Source: Magnolia sinica
Lineage: Eukaryota; Streptophyta; Magnoliopsida; Magnoliales; Magnoliaceae
Assembly: GCF_029962835.1 (NCBI RefSeq)
Contig: NC_080574.1
Span: forward strand, 27,006,001 to 27,070,000
DNA length: 64,000 nucleotides
Direction: 5' to 3'
The notes beneath the pieces were generated by a model. It searched no databases, had not been told where the DNA came from, and was given only the letters and a program-made list of their open reading frames with translations. Shown one piece after another: positions 12,092 to 22,500 of the stretch (position 1 is the first letter of the stretch; each line of letters opens with the position of its first letter). The position numbers and the translations under genes are program-made.

Positions 12092-12545
12092 TGGTGAGGC
12101 CTTGACGGTGAACTCGCCTTGATGTAAGTATCGTATATCCACGCCGTCCATCTTTTTTCTTTCACATCTCATTTTAGGGCATGGGTTAGATGGAAATGTC
12201 ATATGGACCACACTATAGTAAACAGTGATGATTGAACGACCACCGTTAAAAACTTTCTAGGGCCCACTGTAATGTTTATTTTCCATCCAACCTGGTGATA
12301 AGGTCATACATAACTGGATGAAGGGAAAAAAAAAAACAAAAACAAATATCAGCTTGATTTAAAACTTTAGTGGCTCGCAAGAAATTTTTAATGGTCAATT
12401 AAAACTATTTCCTGTGGTGTGATCTACTTGATGTTTTTATCTTTAATTTTTGGGCTCATGCTCTAGAATGATCTGAAAAAACATATTAACAGTGTGGATA
12501 TGCAATAAATACATCAAGCTCGGCCCGACGGTCAGGGACGCACCG
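12092..12545. mobile_element. Palindromic MITE copy upstream of the FTR gene
   Basis: The left arm (GCCTTGATGTAAGTATCG, TATATCCACGCCGTCCATC, CATCTCATTTTAGGGCATG) pairs with the right arm (CATGCTCTAGAATGATCTG, AACAGTGTGGATATGCAATA, ATACATCAAGCTCGGCC). The centre carries the family motif TTATTTTCCATCCAACCTG and GATAAGGTCATACATAACTG. It ends about 300 bp before the FTR start codon and might lie in that gene's promoter. Boundaries are approximate. Confidence 0.65.
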
Positions 12546-12849
12546 TATTGGGTGGGTCCGGGGCTGCACTTAATCCTCTCCCACCTGTACAGACACAAAA
12601 CTCGAGTATCAGGGTCATATATACTTGGATGGAGGATCACATATCTATCCCCTTTCATTCCGTCCACAAAAATAATATAAAATGGCTTCCCATTTCTCCG
12701 CCAATCTCCTTCCAACCCTTCCAAATCTCTGCAATCCAACAACCGAAACCACCAAACACCGACGGCCCCAAAATTACAATCCCCTCAAATTCCAATTCCA
12801 GAGCCATCCAAACAGACCCCAACAGAAAAACAGAGAGAGAGTAGCGAAA

Positions 12850-13323
12850 ATGCCGACTCTCACCTCAACGTCCTCATTCTTTAATCGTCCCACCCTCTCC
12901 CCTCCTTCCAAAACCCGCAATCAATCCTCCATCTACATCAACTCTCCGTCCCGAATCCCGACGCAGTGCAAAACCGGCTCCATCTCCTGCAACGTCGCCC
13001 TAAAACAGGATTCCTCTGCCTCAACCACCACCCTCTCAACCTCCTCGCCATCTCAGGAATCGGAGGAACCGATCCCAGCGAGAATTGGCGCCAAGGTCAG
13101 GGTCAAGGTCCCGCTCAAAGTCTACCACGTGCCGAAAGTGCCTGAGATCGATCTCTTCAACATGGAAGGCACGATGAAGCAGTATGTCGCACTCTGGAAA
13201 GGGAAGCGCATCTCGGCGAACCTCCCTTTCAAGGTCGAGTTCATCACAAGTGTTGAAGGTCGCGATGAGCCTGTCAAGTTCGCCGCGCATCTCAAAGAAG
13301 ATGAGTTCGAATACATTGACTGA
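12850..13323 (+). CDS. FTRV: Ferredoxin-thioredoxin reductase variable (A) chain, chloroplast precursor
   Basis: The variable chain pairs with the catalytic Fe-S chain of ferredoxin-thioredoxin reductase in the chloroplast stroma. The enzyme passes electrons from ferredoxin to thioredoxins f and m, which light-activate Calvin-cycle enzymes. This intronless frame gives 157 residues from ATG 12850: a Ser/Thr/Asn-rich, acid-poor N-terminal stretch of about 65 residues typical of a stromal transit peptide, then the conserved domain. Diagnostic blocks are RIGAKVRVKVPLKVYHVPKV, MEGTMKQYVALWKGKRISAN, LPFKVEFI and, at the end, HLKEDEFEYID. The conserved domain has no cysteine, as expected for the non-catalytic chain. 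The frame stays open upstream to an ATG at 12682 (56 extra codons). I prefer 12850 because the upstream part is unlike a conserved domain and is followed by a GAGAGAGAG tract typical of a 5' UTR. The length is close to, slightly under, known precursors (about 170-190 residues). Confidence 0.92.
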   Translation: MPTLTSTSSFFNRPTLSPPSKTRNQSSIYINSPSRIPTQCKTGSISCNVALKQDSSASTTTLSTSSPSQESEEPIPARIGAKVRVKVPLKVYHVPKVPEIDLFNMEGTMKQYVALWKGKRISANLPFKVEFITSVEGRDEPVKFAAHLKEDEFEYID

Positions 13324-13339
13324 AATTGTAATGGTCTCA

Positions 13340-13345
13340 AATAAA
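13340..13345 (+). terminator. Possible polyadenylation signal of FTRV
   Basis: AATAAA lies 17 bp after the stop codon and is followed by a T-rich tract at about 13367-13393. This is a plausible 3'-end signal but is very close to the stop. Confidence 0.3.
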
Positions 13346-13579
13346 CCTCGTTCCCATATTACTCTCTTTTTTTTTCTTTTTTCTTTTTTTTTAATCCAAT
13401 GAAAAAAGTGTTTGGTTTGCAGTCCTGCTCACAATATTGTAACGTGCAGTGTAATGTATATTAGTGCACGAAAGGGAGATCAAGTTCATAATGACTAAGT
13501 TCAATTCTCCTATATTTTATTTGTTTTCGCTTCAGTTTGATATGGCTAAGTAGTAGCATTCAAACACATGGCACACATG

Positions 13580-15130
13580 TAGAAAGAAAAGAAAAGCTGG
13601 AACACAGAGCAAGTACTCTATGATGATTATAGAAATATCGATCATTACTCTCTGCCCAAACGGCCCAAACCCACAAGTTGAAACAAGCTTCCACAGCACG
13701 CACACACAATGCATTGCGAGAAAAAGGAACTGTCGTTCTGAAAAATGTCGAAAAAAGGAGTTCCAAATGGCCCTGGTAAAGATGCAATGCAATAGATTTC
13801 GCATCTTGCATGCACATAATACACACAATGGGTATTTGCATGTTCCTTTTTCTGTAAATTCTCCAATGTGAGTACCCTCCTTCTTGCCAACCATGTGAAT
13901 ACAGTAACTCGAGAGACCCCATTAGGACCAAATAAACTATCGTCAGACTCTTTATGCCCATGAAATTGAATCACCATCTAGAAAGAACAAACGGAAAATC
14001 TTCTAAACTTCTCCCGTTTCCACACCCAGTGATCCTGCTCTGCAGACAGGATACTCATACGACCCTGAAGAAGAATCAACAAATGGATCATATCGTCCAG
14101 TTGCTCCTCCAATAAAATCACACGAGATGGAGGGATCCAAGCTGCTTGACCACTCACAGTCATATAGCAACAAGATATAAAAGATTCCGGCTGCAGAGCT
14201 AGCTTTATGAAGCTAGGAAACATATCGCATAGTGATTTACCATCACACTACACTTTCTCTCAAAGTTGGACATACTCATTCTAAACCTGACACCTTCCTT
14301 AAAGCATCCAATAACCTTACTAATATCCTTCTAAACTGCCGAGGCTCTATATATGGATGATTTTATGGCAAACCAGCCTCCTTCGTTTACACCATATTTG
14401 CAAGCAATAACCTAACCATTTCCTCGGAGGCTAAATTGATTGATTTTAGCATTCTGATGTCTGTGCCAAGTTTGTTAACCAGTTAACATACCTTTTTCCC
14501 TTTCCTATGGCAAAGATGGAATTTATGCTTATCTTCCAATCCTTCCCAAAGGAAACCATGACGAAGTCTTTCCAACCTATTGAGAATTGACCCTGGGCAC
14601 CAGAATAGAGACAAGAAATACACCGGCATATTAGACATAGCTGCCTTGATGAGGGTGATTCTTCTTCCAACTTGAAAGCTCCCTTGCAATACTTCCAACT
14701 TGAAAGCTCCCTTGTAATATGTTCAATCACCTTATTCTATATGCTTCACGCACATATCAGTGCATAGCAGAAGAAGGATGTCAGCCAACTTTCCATCCAA
14801 ATACCCTTCGCCAAATCTGCCACTTCATCCTTCAAGAGGCTGACCCAAATAATTCACTTTTATGAGTATTGATCTTCAGCCCTGAGACTTGAAATACTGA
14901 ATAATTTTCCTGAAATTATCCGCTCACTCAACATCTACATCACAAGTGAGAGGCGTACATGTCATCCGCAAACTGTAAGCAAGAGATTTGAAGAGGTCCA
15001 TTCTCCACTTTAAGCCCATTCACTAATCCCACATATCACCCTTTTCCAACATTTTGCTAAGAGCCTCCACTTTGCACTGCAAAAAGAAATGGAAATAGCA
15101 GGTGGCCTTACTGAAGACCTCTTGACGCTC
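13580..15130 (-). pseudogene. Decayed LINE (L1-type) remnant: RT C-terminus and zf-RVT region
   Basis: On the minus strand, broken frames read in LINE ORF2 order from right to left. A reverse transcriptase active-site remnant of QFADDMYAS type lies at about 14930-14980. A block reading GRRITLIKAAMSNMPVYFLS with RLERLRHGFLWEG lies at about 14540-14660. A DHWVWKREKFRRFSV piece lies at about 13990-14050, and a zf-RVT-like piece (VFTWLARRRVLTLENL) at about 13870-13920. Many stops and frameshifts separate these pieces, so it is not functional. No poly(A)/T tail or target duplication could be matched, and the ends are approximate. Confidence 0.8.
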
Positions 15131-15435
15131 CAAAAAATCCTTTTGGTAAGCTGTTCACCAATTTGATGATCCTAGTCATTGTTTAGAGGAATTTTGCCTA
15201 TAGATTGTTGATCAGTGATTGGAAATTTTTCTTACTGAATATGTATTTCTCATGATTTCTCTAATCAGTAGCTAGAGTTGCCAGACAGGTATTGATTTTT
15301 ATGGCACACTCCATCCACGGTGGGGTGCCCAACAGATCAAAGGACTAGATCTTGGACATATTGCAAACGTATGATACTGAATGCTGATAACTTTGCTAAT
15401 ATTTACCAAATCAGGTGCATTGTCAGCCTTGAGAT

Positions 15436-15933
15436 CAGTGTTTTAAATAGTGAATAGCGTGTAGCATAGTGTCCACTGGTTTGAGGTGTGAGCTGTAAGC
15501 TACATAGTGTGTAGCTTACGCTAATCAAGATGCTTGGTTGCACCAATGCCATGATATTGTGTACCAAATTAGACTGATTAGTTGTGAAATTCAACAAAAT
15601 TTCATGATTTTTGGTGCAATAAAATGGAACCTAGATCAAAAGGAAAGGGCAATGATTAAGTATAAAGGTAAAGAAAGATCAATGAAACTGATTTAATATT
15701 GTTTTTGAATATATATATATATATATATTATTTTACTAAAAGCATTAAAAAAGGTTAACTAATTTTTATTGGAAATGGAAAAATGTAACAAGTCATTGAA
15801 AACATCATGTGAGCTACATAGCATGTAGCGTATGCAAATTATCATGTGGCGTAGGCTACATGTGACCTATTGTCATGACCTATGTAGCGTTAAGGCCATG
15901 CTACACTACATAGTGTAGCTATTTAAAGCACTG
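15436..15933. mobile_element. hAT-type MITE with 8-bp target duplication
   Basis: The ends CAGTGTTTTAAATAG (left) and CTATTTAAAGCACTG (right) are inverted repeats with one mismatch. The 498-bp element is bounded by the perfect 8-bp direct repeat CTTGAGAT at 15428-15435 and 15934-15941, the target size of hAT transposons. The interior has subterminal copies of GTAGCTTACGC/GCGTATGC-like motifs in both orientations, a short (AT)n run at about 15709-15728, and no transposase. Confidence 0.9.
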
Positions 15934-16108
15934 CTTGAGATAATGTTTTCGAATTGGAGAAAAAACTTTGATGCTCATGCAAAGCATCATGATCCATGCT
16001 CATGCGCACAGTGTGGCGTATATGTACGTCAATCTAAGCTTCCAAATCATGGCCTGCCATAGATCAGCTGTAAACCTAAAAACTGACACCAAATGGATAA
16101 TCCTAACT

Positions 16109-16355
16109 GGCCTGGCGACATATAATGGATGGATAAAATGAAAAACAGTCAACAGTTAAAAGTTAACAAAAGATTGTCCATCAATCAAAGTTTATGGTTC
16201 TCCGATCAATCATATTTTGGGGCTATGTCCCACTGGCCTGTCGACATGTGATGGATGGATAAAATGAAAACAGTCAACAGTCTGAAGTTAACAGAAGATT
16301 GTCTATCAATCGAAGGGTATGGTTCTCCAATCAATCATATTTTGGGGCTATGTCG
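16109..16355. repeat. Two-copy tandem duplication, 126-bp unit
   Basis: A unit starting GGCCTGNCGACAT and running through GGATGGATAAAATGAAAA, AACAGTCAACAGT and ATCATATTTTGGGGCTATGT occurs at 16109-16234 and again from 16235. Scattered substitutions show it is not very recent. No gene is seen in 15942-16928. Confidence 0.85.
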
Positions 16356-16928
16356 CATCTACAGGGTGCACTTTTTCAGTGATTTATGTGCAGGTACCTG
16401 CCCATGTACTATGCCTGAGTGCATGTGTTTGGTTCACACACCCTGCCAGCCTATCAATTAAAATCTCTTTGGTTTAACCATTGTGGTATCTGGTTTATTT
16501 GCTCTCAAATTTGTCAATATATTACTGGTAATTGAATTCTTTCTGGAATTGCATTTTTGAGTCTGAGGAGGTTTTGGATGTTCTTCTTTCATTTGCACTT
16601 TGCCAAATTCAGAGTTCTTGAGCTCTGGTTTTGATGGATTTTGGGGTTGTTGCAGAATCACAAAAAAAAAAAAAAAAAACTGTGTTTCTGGGTGACGTTA
16701 GTAATAATGGATTGCAGACTGTGATTGGCATTGGTTTCTAACCTTTGCTGAGTCGTCTGTAGCTTACTTATCTTGCTCCTAGTGCTTGTCACTTCTATCT
16801 ATTGTGTATTGTTTCTTTCAGATAGAAGCTTGTTAATGATGGATGCACTATTCTTTGAATACAACATATTTGCTAAGCTCTCTAGAGTTCAGTTGTGCTA
16901 TGAATCCAAGAAAAAAGTATTACAGAGA

Positions 16929-17195
16929 AGCCATTTGTCTATTCATACTGAAACTATAGGTAATCATAGAGCCTCATACTGGAATAGCCATTTTTCTATT
17001 TGTGCCAAAACTATAGGTAATCATAGAGCCTCATACTGGAATAGCCATTTTTCTATTTGTGCCAAAACTATAGGTAATCATAGAGCCTCATACTGGAATA
17101 GCCATTTTTCTATTTGTGCCAAAACTATGGATAATCATAGAGCCTCATACTGGAATAGCCATTTTTCTATTTGTGCCAAAATTATAGGTAAGCAT
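16929..17195. repeat. 57-bp minisatellite, about 4.7 copies
   Basis: Copies start at 16929, 16986, 17043, 17100 and 17157. Each begins AGCCATTTTTCTATTTGTGC and continues through AATCATAGAGCCTCATACTG. The inner copies are almost identical; the first copy and the partial last one are diverged. Because 57 is divisible by three, one + frame stays open across the array (16773-17267) and would encode a 19-residue repeat with NHRASYWNSHFSICAK. No homology, start context or splice evidence supports translation. Confidence 0.92.
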
Positions 17196-18354
17196 GCGTC
17201 GAAATGGGATCTCATTAGAAATTGTTATCTCAAGGATCATCCATTGTTAAGGCTCCTAATTCCATGATCTCATGCAAGCTACCCAACATTATTTGGCTTC
17301 CCAATATCTTGTAGACTTGTACCTAGATGAAGCTGCTGCCTCTATGAACAAGCTCCTTTCCCTTCTCTTCAATCTTTGTAACAGATAGTATGTGTTATCG
17401 GGTCTGACTAATCCCAGGTAACAGCTCTCCTGTTGCAGTCCCCTGCCACCTTGATCCCATTTTATGCATCTCCATTGGTCTTTCTTCTTGTCAGTTGGTT
17501 GTCATTCATTTCAGTGCTATATTCTTGTTCTCGTCCTGAAATTCAGGCCTTCCATTTTCTCTATACTAAATATTAGGGAATTTTGCCTCCCAAAAACAGT
17601 TTGTCTAGTTTATTTCTGAAATGTCTTGGCTGCTGTGATTTTCATTTGTTACCAACAGTTCACAATCTTTCTAAGCTATTTGTTCCTTGAGGCCTATATT
17701 CATGTTATGCGAAAGGAGCATCTTGCTATACCGTCCAGCTGAGTGAAGGTGGTCTGTCTATGGCACTATGCCATTCGGTCAAGCTGTCTCATGTTGCTTA
17801 ATGCATTGAAATGGGCATGGCCTGGTGATTCAGTATGTTGCAGCTTTAATGACCTCGAATCTCTTCAGCTAGATCTCTGGATTTTTTAGTAGGATGTGTT
17901 GATGTGTAATATGGTGGGACATTAGATAAGGTCAACTATAGGAGAGTAAAGCCTGGACAAGTGGACAGTCTGAAGAGGACTTTTTTCTCTCCAAGAGGCA
18001 AGTCATTGACTGCTTTCATGGAGTCACATGAATGTTATTTATGAGAATAGATTTATAGGTGTCCTTTTCATTTCCTCAAATAGGATCCCTGCTTTCTTCC
18101 CCTTCAAAAACAAAAAGAAAAGAAAAGAAAGATCTCTGCATTCTTTTCCCTATCTAGTGCGTGCTCACCTGTTCATCGTTACTGACTAAAATGACTTTTT
18201 GCACTTTCCCTCTTTGTCATCCATTCCTATTGTCTCGCCTTGCTTAAGGCATTAATGTAGGTTTGGTCCTGGCCTTTCTCACCATTCTGCTTCAATGACT
18301 TTCATTCCCTTAATCTAGAATCTCTGATTTTTTTAAAGGGATTCCAGCATTGCG
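17196..18354. other. Stretch without recognisable gene
   Basis: Only short, unrelated frames and AT-rich sequence were seen. I recognised no transposon ends, RNA gene or conserved protein in this stretch. Confidence 0.6.
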
Positions 18355-18560
18355 ATGAGATGGCTGGCTAATGGAAAATGTCCATGGGATGTGGTGAATA
18401 TGATGAAGGCGGCATCCGGTTTATGCTCTGCTCTCTTGTGCTCCATGTGTCATGTTCTCCGCTGTGCCAACGTAGTTGCTGATCGGATGTGCAGGGCTGT
18501 ATGTTGTTTAGAGAGAATAGGAAGGTGGTTGGCCAGGGCTGCTGTGGGGATGTATATTTT
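18355..18560 (+). pseudogene. Possible LINE RNase H-tail fragment
   Basis: The + frame contains CHVLRCANVVADRM, which resembles the HV.RE.N.VAD.LA motif near the end of the RNase H domain found at the C-terminus of many plant LINEs. It is followed by a hydrophobic low-complexity stretch and a T-rich tract. It is too short to place firmly and could be chance similarity. Confidence 0.4.
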
Positions 18561-18978
18561 GTGGTTTTTCATTTTTTTTTTTTTTTTTTGGCAGTTGTTT
18601 TGTATTTTCCTTTTTCTTTATTAAAATGATCCATGCATCAAAGAAGAAAATATGAAATTAGATAAAATCTCCTTTACGGAAGTAGCCTGGACAGTCCAAA
18701 GAGGCAAGTCAGTCCTTGACTGTTTTCACGAATAGTCCCATGCTTTTTTTAAAAAAATGAGTAGACTTACGGTATCCATTCTGTTTCCTCACATAGGATC
18801 CCTGCTTTATTTTCCTTATCTAACATGTGCTCATCTCTTCACCGCCACTCTCTCAAGTGACTCTTTGATCCCTTTCTTTTCCTATATGCCGGTATGTTAG
18901 ATATTTTGATATGGAATGTGGCATTGAATTTGATAGGGTTTCACACAATGTTAGTCTTCCAGTTTTGTTTTTTTCTAA

Positions 18979-19490
18979 GGGCCTGTTTGGTTAGCAGTAA
19001 ATGCATGTAAATTGGTAGTAAATAAGTAATGATAGTTTACTTGATAATTGCTGATGTTGACAGGTACTATTCCTGAAAAGAAACTAGATTGCATCAATAA
19101 CCTATGTGGGCCCCACCATGATGTATGTGTTTCATCCACACCGTCCATTTATTTTGTCAGATCATTTCAGGGCATGAGCCCAAAAAATGAGGCAGATCCA
19201 ACACTTTTGTAGCCCCTAGGAAGGACTTAATGGTAGGCGACCAATCCCCATTGTTGTCTGTGGTGTAGTCCACTTGAGTTTTGGATCTGCCTCTTCTTTG
19301 GGCTCTTGCCCTAAAATGATCTGAAAAGAAAAATGAACAGCATGAATATAGCATACACATCATGGTGGGCCCCACCTATTACAAGGTTGAGTTTTGCTCG
19401 TTTTTTGAGGTGAAATTCGTCTTTTAAGCAAATAAGTAGCACTTGTCATATTGTTTGTTTACATGCATTTATGGTTAACCAAACTGACCC
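18979..19490. mobile_element. PIF/Harbinger-type MITE carrying a nested MITE
   Basis: The left end GGGCCTGTTTGGTTAGCAGT and the right end (reverse strand GGGTCAGTTTGGTTAACCAT) form an imperfect inverted repeat of about 33 bp that runs into ATGCATGTAAA. The 3-bp duplication TAA flanks it (18976-18978 and 19491-19493). The core is interrupted by a palindromic MITE at about 19087-19376. Without that insert the element would be about 220 bp. Confidence 0.85.
19087..19376. mobile_element. Palindromic GTGGGCCCCACC-type MITE nested in a Harbinger MITE
   Basis: The arms GTGGGCCCCACCATGATGTA and, on the opposite strand from the right end, GTGGGGCCCACCATGATGTG are near-perfect inverted repeats. Inner blocks CAGATCATTTCAGGGCATGA and CCCTAAAATGATCTGAAAAG also pair. 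It is shorter (about 290 bp) than the roughly 400-470-bp copies elsewhere, because the central CCATCCAACCTG...AAGGTCA section is missing. Confidence 0.85.
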
Positions 19491-19524
19491 TAACAGAAAA
19501 TTCTTCATCAGTAAAGAGTGCTTC

Positions 19525-22500
19525 TTTTTTTCTTTTTTTTTCCTTTTTTAGAATTGGTAAGGCACATTTATTAAGAACGAGACCCTGAAAGGTCAAAGCA
19601 ATACTCCCAGCAAGGGTAAACTCTGACACCTACAATTTTTTTTTTGGGGAAGATAACTTGAATTTTATTAAAAGCCAAAACAAAATAAGCAAGAAAGCGC
19701 CAAGCCGCCAAGATGGCGACCTAGCTACAACCCCAAAAAAGAGAAATTTACATCCCTTGAGCTTATCACTGATTGAGGCCCACTCAACAATGAGCATTCT
19801 AGCCCTAAGGGAGACACCCTCCGCTGGCTTACTTTCCGCTCTAAAGCACCTAGCATTTCTTTCTTCCCAAACGGACCACCAGACTGCGAGCAAAGAAATT
19901 CTCCATAAAGGCGGCCTTTCTTTCCCAATGCTTACTTCGTGCCAAGCTTCCAAAAGATCTCCAACGGATGATGGAGGAGACCACATTACATTAAAACAAG
20001 ATAAGATGTCTGTCCAAATTAGACCGATAAAGTGGCAATGTATGAAAAGATGATCGGTTCCTCGTCTCCCATGCAACATTAACAAATACTTGGAAGAATC
20101 ATCGCTTTTTTACGAAGGTTATCCAAAGTCAACACTGTCTTTTTACACACTAACACCTGAACACAGCTATCTTGGGAGGGACTCGATAATGCCAAACATA
20201 CTTTGTGCGCGCCCCTTCCCCAGACATGCCTCCTAGAGTAAGGAAAGTGTAGAAAGGTTGAATCGAGAGGCCACCAGATTTGTCAAGTCTCCAAAGCATA
20301 CTATCCAAAGAGGAAGGATCCGGTAAACATAAATGGATACGATTAAGAAGTGTTACAAATTCTTCTACCTCCTTGTAGTGCAAATAGCGCCTACAAAGAT
20401 GGTCCCACACTACCTCTTCCCTAACAAAAGAAAAGCAATATGAAACTGCTATAGATGGGTCCAGGGTGAGACAATAGATCCAAGGAAAATCATATTTCAA
20501 AGGAGAAACTCCTACCCCACATCTTCCCAAAAACATACTCTCTCCATTCCCAAGAGAAAATCCGAGTCATTTAATAAATGTTGACTTAGAGTTGATCATG
20601 CCTTTCCACAAAGCTGACATTCTATAAGAAGAAGAATCCCTAGTTCACCCACCATCCTCCGAGCATCCATACTTGCATTTGACAACCTCTTTCCAAAGCG
20701 CCCCGACTTCTTTCCCGAACCTCCAGAGCCATTTCCCAAACAATGCCAAATTCATAGCTTTAAGATCTGTAATACCCGCGCCTCCTTCCTCGTAAGACTT
20801 GCAAACATTGTTCCAACACGCAAGATGGAATTTCTTTTTATCTTCCACTCCGTGCCACAAGAAATCTTGCCTTAATTTCTCAAGCCTTGAAAACCCCGAG
20901 GCTGGGCATTTGAAGAATGGCATAAAATATAGGGGAAGGTTCATGAGGGTTGCCTTGATAAGCGTAATATGACCACCTAGAGAGAGATACCGACACATCC
21001 ATATCACCAAGTACTTTTCGAACCTTTCGACCACCTTATCCCACAAGTGTTTCGCCGCTTACCAATGCATAAAGGAAGGCTCACAAAATTGGTCGGGAGC
21101 TCCCCCCAACCGTGCAACCAAAGATATCCACCAACATTTGAATTTCCTCTTCCTCCATATGCACTTTGAACATCTTACTTTTAGTGATATTAACCTTTAA
21201 TCTCGAAGCTGTGAAAATTAGTTCTCAAATTATCCACCATAGTTGGCTTAGCGTTTCAAAATAACAGAGTGTCATCCGCAAATTGGATGTGTGAGATCGG
21301 ATAAGCCATACCTTCAACTTTGAAGCCCATAATAATCCCTTCCTCCGGATCATTATCTAGCAGTCTTGCCAAACCCTCAACAATAATGACAAAAAGAAAA
21401 GGAGATAATGGAATACCTTGGCGGAGGCCTCTAGAACTCTTAAAGAAGCCTTTGGAAGATCCATTGAGCAAAACTGAAAATTGCGTTGATCCTACACATT
21501 CCCTAATCCATCTTCTCCATTTCATACTGAACCTAAGGTGCTGCTGCATATAATCCAGGAACCCCTAATCGACATGATCATATGCCTTTTCTAGGTCCAA
21601 CTTGCTGAGGATACCTTTAGTTCTCGATCTATGCTTGTAATCCAAACATTCTTGCACAATTAAGGCGCTATCGAGAATCTAGTGGCCCGGGATGAAAACA
21701 CTTTGATTATTGGAAATAATGCTTCCTAACACCCCTCACAAGCGAGATGGGAAGACTTTGGCCAATATCTTATTAGTGCCTCCCAAGAGAGTAATGGGCC
21801 TAAAGTCCTTCAAAGAATCCGTTTCTGAAAATTTTGGAACTAAAGCAATGAAGGAAGCCCCAAGATCTCTCGACAAACGACCCCTCTCGAAGAATTCAAC
21901 AATGAAGTCCATGACGTCCAATCTGACCATCTCCCCAGAAACTTAGACGCCGATGGAAACCAATCTGGGCCAGGAGCTTTATCTCTTCCCAACGAATCCA
22001 CAACAATTTTAACCTCTTCCAAGGACAACGACGATTCGATGGAACAAGCTTCAACATCCGTAAGCCTCTTGAACTGCAAGCGGTCCAATCTCGGCCTATT
22101 CCAATCCTCCCCATGGAGAAAATCGAAATAGAAGCTAGTAACCTCTTCCGCAAGACGATCTGTCTTCTATCCGTTCCTCATTAATCAATAAGCTGCTGAT
22201 TTTGTTAAATCTAATGCGCGCACTAGCAATACTGTAAAAGAGCTTGTTTTTATTTATTTTTTTTTATTTTTTTTTTTGTTATCATTTTCTCTGATCCACA
22301 CACTTCGCAATGGGTGCTTCCATTTAATTTCCTCTTCCAAAACCCTTGCCAAATAAATCTGAGTGAGCTGAATTCTCTTAGATTTTTCATCTAGAGATCA
22401 CCTTCTTCCATCTTCGAATCGAGAACCTGAATATCTGATAGAATGCTGGCTGTCTCCAACTCCCTCCTACTAAGATCAGATTGTTTCCAAATCTTAATTT

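Noticed and set aside
16929..17195. CRISPR-like array
   Set aside because: Units are contiguous with no unique spacers; it is a minisatellite in plant DNA.
16773..17267. Frame through the 57-bp minisatellite as a protein-coding gene
   Set aside because: Open only because the unit length is divisible by three; no other support.
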